Origin: Dermatemys mawii
Taxonomy: Eukaryota; Chordata; Testudines; Dermatemydidae
Assembly: GCA_007922305.1 (NCBI GenBank)
Contig: ML677374.1
Span: forward strand, 6,619,619-6,683,618
Reading direction: 5' to 3'
Length of the DNA: 64,000 nt
The notes below the pieces were generated by a model, which was not told the DNA's origin, made no database searches, and saw only the letters and a list, made by a program, of their open reading frames with translations. Made by a program: the position numbers and the translations under genes. Position 1 is the first letter of the stretch. Each line of letters opens with the position of its first letter. Positions 11,501-24,267 of the stretch are shown in pieces.

Positions 11501-14099
11501 CCATCAGCTATGCCCCCATCTAGCAACACGCATGTACAGCACCAATGAGAACACAGTGACTCCAGTACGGCTTTGCAGTGTGGCTATGCACACCCAGACA
11601 CAGCAGTGAAGATATTCCCTAAGGGTCACCAGTTCCTGTAATGCAGTCACCTTTGGGGTGAAATGTGGGAACTGGTTAAAAGAGCACAGCAACACTACAC
11701 AACATGTTCACTGGAAACTACAGAGGGAAATTGAGGTAGAGAGAATGTGAGCCAGTATCCTAGAGGTGGCAGCCTCTATTCACTATATTTATTCATATAA
11801 ATGCAGGTATCTGCCCAGCTTTCTACTCATACAAATGGACTAATGGAGACCCATATTAAAAGTGATAGATATTTGTGCAAAGGAAAATTAAAAAGTCAAC
11901 AGAAATCTATTAGACTTTCTTCCCTCAGCAAACATAAAGGGACTGGTAATGGGATGTCTGGAATGTAAATCGTCTCTAATGGGAACAATATACAAATATA
12001 ACCATTTAAAACAAAGCAATTAAAAATAAAATGAATAAATGGAGATAGGTGTTTGCTTTTTTAAAAACACTTGCATTTGCCTGAAGTCCAAGCATCTGTC
12101 CTGCTTATGTTCATTTCTCTGCAGAAAACCTTTGTGTTACCAAGGGGGTCAACTGCAACATACCCCTAGTGGGCCAATCCAACACACACCCAAACTACCT
12201 GAAAAGGAAAAGCTTCCAGTGCCCCTCCAGGGGGTGATTTAAAAAGAACAAGACACTCTCTCCCCAAATCACCAACACTGTGGAATTGAGATTGGCTCCC
12301 TTGCCTGAGCTGAGCTCAGATTTGGGCTCCCAACACAAATGGACTTTGCCAGGGTGGAGAGTAATGACTGTCTACGGCAGAGAGGTTCAGTAGCACACTG
12401 AGATTCTGCACCTGTTCCAAGATGGCTGAGTGACACAAACCCCCTCCCACAGCAAATCACTCCGCTGCTCCCACAGCATCCTCTAATGCATCCATCCAAG
12501 ACACAGAGCCAACAGCCCCTCCTCCTTCCTCCACCACCCTGAGCCAAGAACAGGGTAACCTTGGTGAGATTCACAAGAGGTACTGACTAATGTTTAATGC
12601 TGGTGGAGTGTCAATTTCCGTTTGACATTTCTTAGGCCCTCTTTGATTAGCATTCTCAAACACACTGCGCCCATACGTATCCGCCTAATAGTCTTGCTGC
12701 GCCACTACAGAAAGATTCATATCATGCATTAATAATTATAATGCTTCTTTGAATGACAGGGATGGCACTTGCTGTTCTAACTCACATGATTGCTCTCACA
12801 TGATTGCTTTGATCTAATCCCAAGACTGGAGTCAACTTGAGCAGACACCAAGACAACCCAGCCTTGTTTCTCAGGAAAAGAGCTTTGCACAGTCCGTATT
12901 TTAAAGCAAAAAATGAAATCAAACCAAACCAAACCAAACCCCACTCTCCCCTAAGCAGACAACGGTGTAGCCTATGGGAGTTGATTTTTTTCACACTGTG
13001 AAGTTGGAGGGTAAGTAAAAGATTAAGCACTGGTACAAGACAGACAGTGTAAACTTCCTTTCCCTCCCTGCACAGCTCTGCAACGAACCTCAGTTCTGAC
13101 CTGTTGTACTTTTGTGTGGGCTCAGCACCAGAAAGGCAAGTCAGCCTATTCCTCTCAAATCTTGACCCAGAGCTCACCCAGTGATTCAAGCCCTGGCCTC
13201 CCACAAAGGTCTGCCAGTCTTGACGTCCAACACAACCTGTTAGTCCAGGTCCAAGCCCCTCCTCAGCACAGACTGTCAATCACCTCACATTATGGGGACT
13301 GAGACCACCAGAGAAAGCTGTCTTGTGTTATCTCAAATGTATTGCCTTAATTCCACAAATTAAACTTCAGAGAACTACATGGAAATGACAACACGGGTCT
13401 GACGTCAACCCACTGAAGTTAGGACAATTCAGAGACAAGTCTAAAACGCAGAGATATTCTCTTACGGATGTATGCAAAGGCGTTGTTAGGAATTTTTTCA
13501 AAATGCAGATTGTCAAACCAATCCTCAGAGCTATTATGTCTTGTTGTATCAACAAGTCCCCAGGGACTCATTCTTAAGCACATGATTGACACATATACTA
13601 CCCTATCATGACATAATATGATACCTATCATGTTAATGGCGTTGCCATGCCCGTGCACTGTGTCTGTGTTAATAAAAGCCGCATTCAAGAAAGGTCATCG
13701 GACACACAGTGGCATTCTTCTTTCTTTTTAAGTTTATTTCCAAGATCTTCAAAATGCAAATTGTGAATTAGCAAACTGTCAAGTTTCCATTAATTTCTCT
13801 CCAGTACCCCCACCGCCTTTTTAATTGGAATTGAAGGAAAAAACCCAAAAAAGCGGCCTGCTCAGAAACTGCTCGTTATTAATTTCTTGGGGGCGATTAT
13901 TGGACTTTTCCAGCTGCAAAATGCAGCATCTGAAATAAGATCATTCCCAGGCCAAGTCCTTGTAAGCACAGTTCAGCCCTGGAGTGAATTTTCACAGCCA
14001 AGTAATAAAGCCCCATAAAGCTGGAAGAATATGCAAAATGTTGGCTGGACTGTAAATGCAGCAGCGCTGGCAGGTGCTCCTCTCCATGTAACTCTAAAT

Positions 14100-14280
14100 A
14101 ATGATCTCATATGTGTAGCACTGTCCATCTGAGGAGCAAAATGTACTTTACAAACAAATATTAGTGAATGAAGTGAACTTGTTGTCCCCATTTTGCAAAA
14201 AAGGTTAAATGACATATCCAAGGTCACAACACAAGACAGTGGCAGAAATGGATCTAAAGCCCAGATCTTCCGACCCTCTG
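14100..14280 (-). mobile_element. MIR-like SINE fragment
   Basis: It contains CCCATTTTGCAAAAAAGG, AATGACATATCCAAGGTCAC and GACAGTGGCAGAAATGG, an older MIR-type copy. Confidence 0.55.
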
Positions 14281-15103
14281 TCCTGATTTTCAGTTTTGTT
14301 TTGTTTTAAGCATTTTGCATTTACTTTGTTTTGGACTGTCCATCCGTTCTCCTTACACTTATGTACTGACACCTGCTGAAAGCAGGTTATATTGGCCAGG
14401 CTAAAGCTCCTACATCTGCCTAGTAGTTAATTTCTTTCTTTTAAAATAATACAAATCAAGTTAAATTTTGGATCTTCATGACAGACCAAACCAACAAGTT
14501 TAGCACTCGTTAAAATAAAGAAATGAAATTCTGTGTGTGTACACACTATATTCATAGAAATGAAAAGATTGTGTATCAGACAGCTGGCCCATTAGAGCAT
14601 TTGGAAGTTGATGGGGACAGAATTTAGATTCTCCTGCAGAACAACTAATAACTATTTGAGATTCAAAAAGAGAATCTCTACTAATTGTTAGCCACATAAG
14701 GCCTATGATATGCAAGCCTGATAATGTCCATTAGGAGGTGCTGTCACACAAATTCACTAGCCTGATAAGTATAATGAGCATCTCAAGGTATTTAGCCCTA
14801 CAGTACAAATAATGCCCAGAGCTGATGCAAATTTCTTGGTTATTGTTCTACCCACAAGGAACTTCTTCGGCATGCAGATGACTCAACATATTTGCACACA
14901 TTCCATGGTGAAAAAAAAAAGAAAAGAAAAGAAAAAAAAAAAGCAGCTAAGTGTGCTGCTCATGGACCTGTATGTAACAGAGAGATTTATGCTAAGATGT
15001 CCAGAGATGAAAGGTCATTTTATTAATCTAGTACCCAATGAATTTCCATATAACTGAACCCTGTTCTTGATAGACACTAATTATGGGTGCTTTTTTATTT
15101 TAT

Positions 15104-15288
15104 ATCATACAATATCAGATTTGGAAGGGATCTCAGGAGATCATCTAGTCCAATCTGCTGTTCAAAGAAGGACCAACCCCACTGTCCCTGACAGATTTCT
15201 GCCCCAGATACCTAACTGGCCCCCTGAAGAACTGAACTCACAAACTCTGATTTAGCAGGCCAATGTGCAAACCCCTGAGCTTTCTGTA
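15104..15288 (-). mobile_element. Cry I type SINE, minus strand
   Basis: Read on the minus strand it starts near AGCTCAGGGGTTTGCACATT, passes GTTTGTGAGTTCAG (B box region), GGGGGCCAGTTAGGTATCTG and TGTCAGGGACAGTGGGG, and ends GGACTAGATGATCTCC...ATATTGTATG. It is the second copy of the family and is somewhat closer to full length. Confidence 0.87.
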
Positions 15289-16194
15289 TAACTAGACCAT
15301 AATCCAGGGACTAACCTAAACTTCATTGAAAGCATGTAATAAAATTGCAGAACAAGAGGCCATTTTTTTCTACCCCCCTTATCTTTTGTATGTGATCAGA
15401 ACATACTTCAGTTTCAGCAATTCATGTTGATAATTTATTTTAATTGAGTGAATTCAGGGAACCACTTAAATTCAGCCCAATCAGACGTGGTCAAGACTCC
15501 TCCACACTGCTCTGCCAGTGCACTGCAATTGAGATCAGCAATTCTCCCAGCCTTCTGCTATTTCAGTTCTGGGGCTTTTGAAATTGGGCACTCAATGGGC
15601 TGAAATGCGCAGTGTAGTGCTTTTGCAATGTTCACTGTTAGTCAATTTCAGCATTTATAATCAGTTCCAGGGAAGACTGTGCTAAGGTCTCTCTCTGCTC
15701 TTGTTTTCAAGGCTCATTTAGCCATACAATACAAATAATGCCCAGATACTTTTCCCTCCTAAGGAAGAGTATCAACAGGCCTCAAAGTAAAAGGAGTATT
15801 TTTCACTGGAGAAAGGTCTTGTGGTTTCTTTGCTTTCCCTGTTAGGATCATCTCCTGCCCTATCTGACCGGGATAGGTCTGGTATAAAGCAAATACCATA
15901 AGAGAAACAGACAAGCAAAGAACTTCAAAAGGAAGAGGTGCACCTTTGAGGGCAGGGAGGAACGTTTTAGCCATTGTTGTAACAAGGGGACTCCTAGAAC
16001 TTAAGTTATTTGTAAGGATATACGGAGCAGAGCACTGTCATTCCATCCTCCCTTCTTGGAAGTAGGAGAAATGCCAATGATGGAAGGAAACAAACAATCT
16101 AGGAAGGCTGGCCCAAAGACAGTTAAAAAAAAATAATCAAGTGATGACTACAACAACCTAACCAGCCACCAAGTAATGATTCATTCTCTAGTAT

Positions 16195-16425
16195 TTGTGA
16201 GCACCCAGAACTTTACCAGGCACTAACCAGATCAAGTGCAGAAATCTCGTCTCAAGGTATCATCTGTGCACTAAACAGTTAGCCCTTGCAAATATTCTAG
16301 GAGAGCTCTGAGCTGTTTTGCTCTCAAAAGACCCCCTGGCTCTGTGACCACTGTAAACATTCCAATTTCCCTGAGATCACCCGCTGAATCAGTGGCAGAG
16401 CCAGAAATAGAATTTAAGGGCCAGA
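16195..16425 (-). mobile_element. MIR-like fragment, heavily eroded
   Basis: Recognisable parts are GAGCACCCAGAACTTTACCA and TCAGTGGCAGAGCCAGAAAT; the middle is diverged. Confidence 0.4.
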
Positions 16426-16736
16426 GTCCCAACTGGGGTAAGTTGTGGAGCAGATGTCCCATGTATCAGAAGCAAGTAAAGTTGACATGAACTCTTCCCC
16501 TTCCTCCCAAGTTAAAGGGCTGCAGTTCACATAGCTCAAGCTTTCAGCAAAAACATCAATGGGTTTAAAAAAAAAAAAAATTAAATGTTTATATATAGAC
16601 ACCACAAAATTCTAAGCTTTTTATTCTCATCTCTGAAAGCCAGCCTCTAAGTGATGGGAGTCAGGAAGAAACTTCCTGTAGAGTCAGATTATTCCACAGT
16701 TCTCTACTATGCGGTACTGACCCTGGTGGGAGATGG

Positions 16737-16792
16737 GATCCAGGTGTGACCAGGATCCTGGTGTGATCCAGGTGTGACCAGGATCCTGGTGT
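16737..16792. repeat. Exact tandem duplication, 28 bp x 2
   Basis: Two identical 28-bp units are adjacent (16737-16764, 16765-16792). Each contains the 12-bp palindrome CCAGGATCCTGG. Confidence 0.92.
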
Positions 16793-19454
16793 GAACCGGT
16801 TTGGCAATTCCTAACATTCTCATCCTGGATGTTGCATAATTCAGTATACCAGTTCCCATTCCTGCCCAATTGACTTTTCATTCCTAGTCCCACTCTAACT
16901 TTACTGGCAATGTCCTATTACCACAGCATCTAGAAAGCAAAGGTTTCAGAAAACACTGAGCACCCTCCCAGTGAAACTCAGTGGCCCTTAAGGTGTCCTG
17001 AGGCATGCACCCCACTAACTGAGGCATTTCAAATCACTAGTCACTTAAAGTCTTGGCCCAATTCTCAAGCTCCAGGCTAGCCTCCATTAACACCCCCCAC
17101 TCCAAACTCAAGTCCATAGCTAAGAGCTCCCCGTACATCACTGTTTACATTAACAAAACAGTCAAAGCAGTTAAGAATCCCATTAAAAGAAAAACAAAAA
17201 CACCAAGATGCAAACTAATTATAAACAGGTCAGCTAAGGATTGGGAACATCAGGTGTGCACTGAAATGGAGTGCAGTTATAACAGTCTGAGCCACGTATG
17301 CATGTAATGCATTAAATTAGGAGCACAAGGCTCTTCAGCCTTACTTCTATTAAAAGGGAACCAAATTGAAATTTACATGTTACTGCATTCCACCAGTCTG
17401 ACAGGCGGCATGTCATCTATCTCATTTGAAATTGCACCATGTTAGGCCAGTGACGAGGAAAGGAAGGTGGGGGGAGGGGATGGTTGGGAGGAAGGAAAAA
17501 GTTTTAAAAAAAAATCTGCCTCAGCAAAAGTTTTCATTAAAATTTTAGACAAATGATCTCTGTGTCCTTCTCCCATGCTGCCTGGGGCTCCATGCTATTT
17601 CTATGCAAATAACAACCTCGTGGTTTATATCTTATTATTTCCACCAGAGCTGCAGCGACATGACCCGAGACATGCGCGAGGTAGACAGAGAAAGAGAGAG
17701 AGGGAGAGAGAAAGATGGAGTGGGTGCTCGCTGAAGTGTGAAAAAATATTGTCAGGAGTGAGCGGCAAGAACAAAAAAAAAATTGCAGGGATAACGTGTT
17801 TATTTCAGCCCTTCTCCCCATGTGAACTGGCACCTTTTAAAATTCATTGGGCATCAGGCGATCATGCACAATCCATCTGCTTTCACTTTATCATTTGCAT
17901 TTCATGCCTCCTGGCTTTTGATGTGCTGATACTTTGATGCAGTCAGGAGATGCGCATTATCATTATTTCAATTTTCAGGGGGGTCAATGGCTCAACACGC
18001 GCGCATACACACACACACGGAATAAAATGCCATTTCCACCTCCCCACCGCTTGCTGATGCTCAATGGGGAAGACAAAAGGGGGGGGTACAGAAAAGACAT
18101 GGTTCTGGAACCCCCCGACAAAGCATCCTTCCCAATTTATACTGTCATACGTTTCATATGCACGAGCCTGGGCTGTAAACGAAGGCAGATTCATCATGGT
18201 GCTGGGGGTGGGAGGAGAAAGAGAAGCTGTGGTACTGTTTCCTTTTTCACATCTGGTAGGCAAAGAGGTTGATAGCATCCTTAATGAATCTGCACGAAAT
18301 CTGGTGTCTTATGGTGATTTGACTCCATACTTAAAGAGCACTGACACGGACATAGCAAAGCAGCCAGCACACGATTAGATAACCTCCAGAACTGATCATT
18401 CCCTTCTGCTAAAAATGATAATGTATTTCAGCCCATTGTCTAAGTTATAGGCTGCATCCTGCTTTTGGCAGCTAGATCTTTCCCTCTACACCCAACCCCC
18501 GAGGCTGGCTCTACCTAATTAAAAGGAACAAGATCAGCAACAGATGATGAAGTAGTTTTTATTTTTCACGATTTTTTTTTTTAAAGAAAAAAGATCCTGG
18601 TGTTTTGTAGCAAGAATCAAATGAAAACTTTCCAGACAAAAATACTGCTTCTCTGGAAACCAAGACACTTTCATGTCTGTGGGAATCTCCATATGCAGCT
18701 TATTATCCAAGAAGCAAAGTGAACATTTAGAGCCAGGAGAGGCAGAAGACATTTTGGAAACTGTCTCTCTGTGTGTGGGTACACACATGAGAGTGCACGT
18801 AAGTAACTATGATCTCCAGCATCACCTACAAAAACACTAGCATGTAAGTTAGCACTGTAAATTCCATCCCAAATCTCCAGGATGGCTGATAGCAAAAAGA
18901 CAAAGGATTAATGACATTTGACTATGTTGGAAAATTTTCCCTCCCAGCTGTAATGCAAAGCAGCAGCATCTTTTTAATCTATCTAGGTTCTTATGTTGGT
19001 GTGAGTCACCAATGTATGTGAGCACTTAAATTCCTTAATCACTAGCTCTCCCGACTGGAGCAAGGGATGATACAAATCTTTTATTGTAGCTCTCATAGGA
19101 AAATGCTTTGTTTTTGCTCCAGAGGACACTCCTCAATCCAGCCATCCCACATAAGTAGCAACAGTAAGTCTTATTTGCTTATCACTGAAAGGCAAAACTA
19201 AAACTGATACAAATATCCTTCTAGAGTTTTATATAAGCAAAGATCAAAACAAACAGGATACTTCATGTCACAAAGTAGCTCCTCCACTGCTATAAGAGAA
19301 GATCCTCTTTAATCAGTCCCTGGCTAATGGGCGCACGGCTATCAGCCAAAGAAAAATTCAAATGAATTCTCCCTCTGGAATTCAAGGGCAAACTGTTTCT
19401 CTCCTCTGCACACAAGAAGTGGGATACTGAGCATAAATCTGAAACAGCCACTGC

Positions 19455-19840
19455 TCTGGTGGCACAGTGATTTAAGAGAATTAGCCTTTGACTCTTAGTT
19501 CAAACCCTGTTTAAAATCTCAAGTGGAATGGGTTTGGTCATCCCTGTGGACATTTATCCACGTCCCATGTAGCTCTCTCATACAGCTGTCCCTGTTCAAG
19601 AGGCCCATGACTGGAGCAGCAGAGATGGGAGAAGCCGGATCTCAGTTATCAGGGAGTCACACTGCACCAAATTCAGGCGTGACTCTAGATTCCAAGCCTC
19701 CCCAAAGTCAGGAGTATTCTGATACATGGTTTAGTTTCAGCTACAACTTTGCTATGGCCAGAGCTGGCGGAACCCACTGGAGTGGAGTAACAAGGGGAGA
19801 CACTGAACTACCAAGTGTTCAGATAACATGGTGATGGGTG
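19455..19840 (+). mobile_element. Candidate tRNA-derived SINE
   Basis: An A box-like TGGCACAGTGAT at 19460 and a B box GTTCAAACC at 19498-19506 are spaced about 38 bp apart, as in a tRNA. The following body to about 19840 is not recognised and the 3' border is a guess. Confidence 0.45.
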
Positions 19841-20353
19841 CGATACAAGATCCTAGAGAGAACAGAACAAATGACAAGGATTAAGTGCCTTGGTAGTGTC
19901 ACCTGGAGAAGCTTGCACAGCATCAACCTGCACCAAATGCTAGAACCAGGCATCATGTGCCACTTCAGTGAGCACCAAATTTGCTTATCTTTTTTAAAAG
20001 GATCTTAAAACGCCTCACTCCTCCACTGGCGTGCCTGTGTAAGGGCTTGCCCCGGCTGGAGTGTCCCAGAGGTGATAGGAACACTGCTTAATTTTCTGCA
20101 GAGCCCTCTTTATTCAATGCAATTATCCAGCGAGAGACTATTTTCCTTTTAGCTGCCATTATTTGCCAGCCCCGCCTTGAAACACTCAAACACAGCTTGC
20201 GCTCAAGTGCGTCCATCCCAGGTGCTGTAGAGCATCCAAGCACGAAGCTGCACAATGGAGAGACACACTTCGGCCTGCACAATCCTCACATCCATGTAAA
20301 CAAAGCCCTGGATGGGAGGAACAATGGCAGAGCGGCCATAGCTCATGCTGGGT

Positions 20354-20476
20354 TAGAGTGACCAGATGTCCTGATTTTTAGGAACAGTCCCGATTTTTGG
20401 GTCTTTTTCTTATATAGGCTCCTATTATCCCCCACTCCCTGTCCTGATTTTTCACACTTGCTGTCTGGTCACCCTA
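20354..20476. mobile_element. hAT-type miniature element, 123 bp, with target duplication
   Basis: Ends TAGAGTGACCAGA and TCTGGTCACCCTA are inverted repeats, continuing inward with CCTGATTTTT and its inverse. It is flanked by an exact 8-bp direct repeat TGCTGGGT at 20346-20353 and 20477-20484. An 8-bp duplication and TAGGG-like ends fit the hAT superfamily. Confidence 0.78.
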
Positions 20477-21903
20477 TGCTGGGTTATGGGCTTGGAGTTT
20501 GGGGCTCATGATATTCATGGAACTGCGGCAGCAGGGAAGGAAAATCATCTCTTGGGAAGAAACGAGCCATTTGGTGCAGTGGAAGTGAAAAAGTTTCCTT
20601 GTAGCTTAAGGTTTTAAAAAAGACACTAAAATATCTGAGATGCCCAGCAGCCTCATTCCTTTAATAATAATCATCAACACAGCCCCTCTCATGTGAACAA
20701 GCTAAAGCACTCCATCAATATTAACCCAACACCATGGGGAAGGGCATTAAAGGTGACTGGGACCCACACTTTCCAAAATGTCACTCTTCCAAACTAAGAG
20801 AACCCTGAAAACATTCTACCTTCTGACCCAACTTCCCATCCCAACTTCCTTTCCACTCTCTCAAGTGTTTGAGCTACCCAGTAAGCGATGCTGGCTAGCA
20901 CAGTCCAGCATCTGATGTGATGATTCAACAGGACACCTTAGGTACAAGGTTCATCTTCTCCTCCATGACTGGGCCCTCTTGATCAAGGGACTTAGATTCT
21001 CAGGACCTTCCTCTAATGTACCTTTGGGGCGTACCTAACATATCAGTTATATAATATAGGCTTTCCTTCAGCTAGAACTATGATGGGCAACCTAGATGAG
21101 CCCACGGAAGTCAATGGAAGACTGAGTACAAAACCTCTCTTATGGGTCAGTATCTCTTTGCCCATCATGGTCACTGGTTACACAAGGTCTGATTGTTCTA
21201 TTAACTGGATCATCCTTGTAAAAATCACCATGGGTTTCACTTAAATAAAAAATTGCTCAAATGGACTAAATTTATGAACGGGAAAAAAAATAAAATAAAA
21301 ACTGAAGAAGTTTGCAAACCTTAAACTATTACATTTCCTCAGCCCTTTTGGGGGAATGCATTTTAAACATATCTGCTCTGTTACACCATTCTGCCCACTG
21401 TGCGCAGAGACGGCAGCCAAGAACAGACTAACAAGCAAGACAGTGAAAAAGAGAAAACCTGAGCTAGAGCACACTCCACATAGGAGCTGCTATGTAGCTG
21501 TCTATGGAAAATATGGACTGGATTCAGGCAGATAATGGCAACGTTATAGAAAATTATGGCCTGGGAAGGACATTTTCTCAGCCCAAATATAGCATCATTC
21601 CTAAAAATCACATTCAATTTTATTTTCTTTACCTGAATTTAGGTGCACAAGTGACCGTCCTGGAGATTGAACTACTCTAGACCCAAAACTAGAGCATCAC
21701 AGGCAACAGTAGTGCAAGGATCCCACATACTGCCCCATGAGATAGCCCTGGACGGGACTGAGAAGGGAACGGGCCAGACCATGCCAACTGTAATGGGGGT
21801 GGGTTGTCTGAGAAGAGGTTTGTCCCACAGAGAGACACATTCATGTCACACAGTCCACACCAAAGAGCACAATCAAAACTGAATTCTGATGCATTGCACT
21901 TAC

Positions 21904-22014
21904 TTTGTTGAGGGCTCCAGCGCCAGTCAGGATGATATGGGAGTTCTCTACTTGGATAGTCCTCTGTCCTAGCCGGACAAGATAGGCCCCGATTCCAATC
22001 GCCCGACACGTTAC
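21904..22014 (-). CDS. ACACA: ACACA carboxyltransferase exon with CoA-binding Arg (about 1820-1856)
   Basis: The exon is 111 nt, 37 codons, from [18 protein letters not shown] to LTGAGALNK. The Arg of VTCR aligns with the residue annotated as CoA-binding in human ACACA (about 1823). It has phase 0 at both ends, acceptor TTTGTAG and a consensus donor AAA/GTAAGT. It is followed by the longest intron in the window. Confidence 0.97.
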
Positions 22015-22497
22015 CTACAAATGCAAATCACATTTGCATCATATCCTATCGTACCACCAAAAATGCATTGACCCCGGTAGTCTGATGTGTTTACTTCAGG
22101 CCCCTGTGTATTCTGTGGCCACAGAATCCATCCCTTAGTGCAGAACAGACGCTTTCATTGAAAAATGAATGATGAATGTGTTTTATAGAATAAAATAAAA
22201 TAAAAAAGCAATTGCTTGTTAATTGAACAGATCACCAAGTCAAACTAGAGTCGCTTCACTTTTCAAATGCATTTCAAAACGTACTCTGATGTGCACCTCA
22301 CTGTTTCAAAAAGAAAACATTTTAGCAGCCAGATCCTCCACTTCTGCTAATTGGACTAGCTCCACAAAGTCCACGGGAAAATGCCAATTTACACCAGCTG
22401 TTGATCTGACCCTAGATGTACATTCTGAAGTCCACTGTCAAATTTTCAGCTGAACTAGGAGATGACGTTGCAAGAAGAGGAAGCAGTTGGGGATTAC
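22015..22497 (-). other. ACACA: ACACA intron, 483 bp
   Basis: This is a GT-AG intron. No repeat or other feature was recognised apart from an A-rich stretch near 22190-22207. Confidence 0.9.
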
Positions 22498-22618
22498 CAG
22501 GTTGATGGTGATAATATCCTCATAAGCTAATGATGATTCTCCTGCAATCATCCCAGATCCTCGGAGGTTCTCCACTCCAAGTCCTTCTTCCTTCCCAATA
22601 ATATCAGTTATCTTATAC
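22498..22618 (-). CDS. ACACA: ACACA carboxyltransferase exon (about 1779-1819)
   Basis: The exon is 121 nt: one base finishing the Arg codon, then 40 codons from [19 protein letters not shown] to DIITINL. The [13 protein letters not shown] stretch is a family signature of the carboxyltransferase fold. The acceptor is CCCTCAG and the donor CTG/GTAATC; the frame continues at VTCR in the next exon. Confidence 0.97.
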
Positions 22619-23533
22619 CTGAGGGGGAGACATACAGACTGAGACACATGATCCAATGATTTGCCAAAACAATTCACTGCTAAGAACGTGGAAAGTGACT
22701 AAATACTAGTAAGACTGCAAACTGTAGTGTAGAGAAATGGGCCAGGATTTATACACCAGCTCAACCCACTGCTTTGTGAACACCAAGGAACAGGCCTACA
22801 CACTGACAGCCATAGTAGCGCCATAGGGAAGAAATGCTGACTGAGCTGCACAGATTACTGCCGTATTTATGGAGCAACACTGAAGTCAGCTTCAGTGAGA
22901 AATGTTCCTGGGCTGTCTCGGTGGATCAGGAGATCTAGTTGATTATGGGAAAACGGGTAAGGAATGAAGGGAATGGGACCAAAAGAAAAAAAATTGGGAG
23001 AGAATGAGAAATCATAATTAGGCGCCTACCTTCTCTTTACTTTCCTCTTTCATGCCTCTCCTTCTCCAGTCCTGTCTCCCTTCTCCATCTCTTCCTGGCT
23101 TAACCGCTCTCTGTTCATGAGGCTCTGATTCAGAAAAGAACTTAAGCATGTGCTTAAGTGCTTCACTGAATTGAGGCCTGCCTGTCTCTCCAATTCCTGC
23201 TCCCAAGCTCCTCTCTCCTTCCTGTTCTTTTACCACTCAACCATCTGTCTGCAAACCTCCTTTCTCTCTCCAGACATATCCCCCTTCTTCCACCTTCAGG
23301 CCTCACATTAAGAATCTCAGTGTCTCCTTTCTTATTTTCAACAGGATGTTTCATGATGCAACATCTTTTCCTGTTCTAGTTCTACAATCCATACGTAATA
23401 ATTAGGCAAAATGTGTTATGAGACTGGGCGCTACAGGATGTCCTGGTGACTAAACAAGAGAAAACAGACAAGGAAGCGACAGGTGTCCCTCATACATATC
23501 CAAGGTGAAGCAGGATTAGACCCAACAGTTTAC
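22619..23533 (-). other. ACACA: ACACA intron, 915 bp
   Basis: This GT-AG intron includes a CT-rich stretch at 23035-23335 and a repeat fragment at 23124-23178 containing CTTAAGCATGTGCTTAAG. Confidence 0.88.
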
Positions 23534-23631
23534 CTGGACTCTCCTTCGTCCTCCACATGCTCACAGTGAACTGAGTTCAGGGCACTGACTTTCTTATAAT
23601 CTTGAGGAGTTAGGTACAAGTATTTATAACC
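23534..23631 (-). CDS. ACACA: ACACA carboxyltransferase exon (about 1747-1779)
   Basis: The exon is 98 nt: 32 codons from [19 protein letters not shown] to EDEGES, then the first two bases of an Arg codon. It matches the ACACA family closely, with Lys for Arg at two sites relative to human. The acceptor is CCCACAG and the donor CCAG/GTAAAC. Confidence 0.97.
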
Positions 23632-23997
23632 CTGTGGGGACAAATCATTAGTTTTACTCATTCTCATCAATTAATCCCTCCTGCGGCCCCACCCCAAAGA
23701 AGAAACCTTTCCAAGAGATGTGTTTCCCCAGAAGGGGTAATAATAGGGGTTTTTCAGCACCTGCAGCTTCAGCTGAGGTCAAGGATGGTCAGAACCTCTG
23801 GAAATGAGGCCCAAATTCATCCTTGGTGTAACTCTGCTAATTAGTGAGCCAGTACCAAGGCTAACTTTGGGCCTAAATGTCTGGGTGAGCTTTAGCTCAC
23901 CTCTGTGAAGAGGGACTGGCTACTGCAAAGATAAGACTGTGGAACATCCCATAGTTCTGCTACTGCACACTGATGCAGACATCATGCGACTACTTAC
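23632..23997 (-). other. ACACA: ACACA intron, 366 bp
   Basis: This GT-AG intron contains a degenerate hairpin-type repeat at 23807-23874 whose ends read GGCCCAAATTCAT and its inverse. Confidence 0.88.
23807..23874. repeat. Short hairpin-type repeat, degenerate
   Basis: The ends AGGCCCAAATTCAT and AACTTTGGGCCT, with inner TTGGTGTAACTC and its eroded inverse, match the family of the 30909 repeat. Confidence 0.55.
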
Positions 23998-24267
23998 TTT
24001 ATAAGGGTCGTCGGGGTCTTCCCAGGCAACATGAAACATGTGACGAATCTCCTCAGCCAAACCAATCCTCGCTCCACTGTTGGCAGCCACGTAAATTCGG
24101 GGGATACCCTCTGTTCGAGCAAGTTCAGAAGCCCTAAGGAATAGCAGGTCCTCTTGGGGCCCAAAGGACCCTATTCGGTAGGTAATGTCATTGCCAATGA
24201 CTATGATATCCCGGCCATCTGGGCACTCGGGGCTCTTGAGGGTAATTTTCCAAGCCACCATGCCAAT
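23998..24267 (-). CDS. ACACA: ACACA carboxyltransferase exon (about 1657-1746)
   Basis: This is the longest exon here, 270 nt and 90 codons, from [19 protein letters not shown] to [13 protein letters not shown]. It carries the crotonase-like core of the carboxyltransferase with [17 protein letters not shown] and [24 protein letters not shown]-type residues ([25 protein letters not shown]) differ from ACACB at the same places. It has phase 0 at both ends, acceptor ACCACAG and donor AAA/GTAAGT. Confidence 0.98.

Larger units (their letters stand above)
3771..21903 (-). other. ACACA: ACACA intron, 18.1 kb
   Basis: This is the longest intron in the window. It holds two Cry I SINEs, several MIR-like fragments, a GT microsatellite with an assembly gap, a complex decayed element at 10005-11500, a tRNA-derived SINE candidate at 19455, a hAT-type miniature element at 20354 and a 28-bp tandem duplication at 16737. 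Open frames here are short and none resembles a known family. Homeodomain-like AT-rich stretches such as 13730-13960 look non-repetitive and could be conserved non-coding DNA. Confidence 0.85.

Noticed and set aside
12782..13279. A 165-codon minus-strand open frame in the 18-kb intron
   Set aside because: The composition is irregular, there are no recognisable domains and no repeated family similarity; a frame of this length is expected by chance in a long intron.
17537..18378. Overlapping open frames of 98-120 codons on both strands
   Set aside because: They overlap each other in several frames over GA-rich and CA-rich tracts and match no family.
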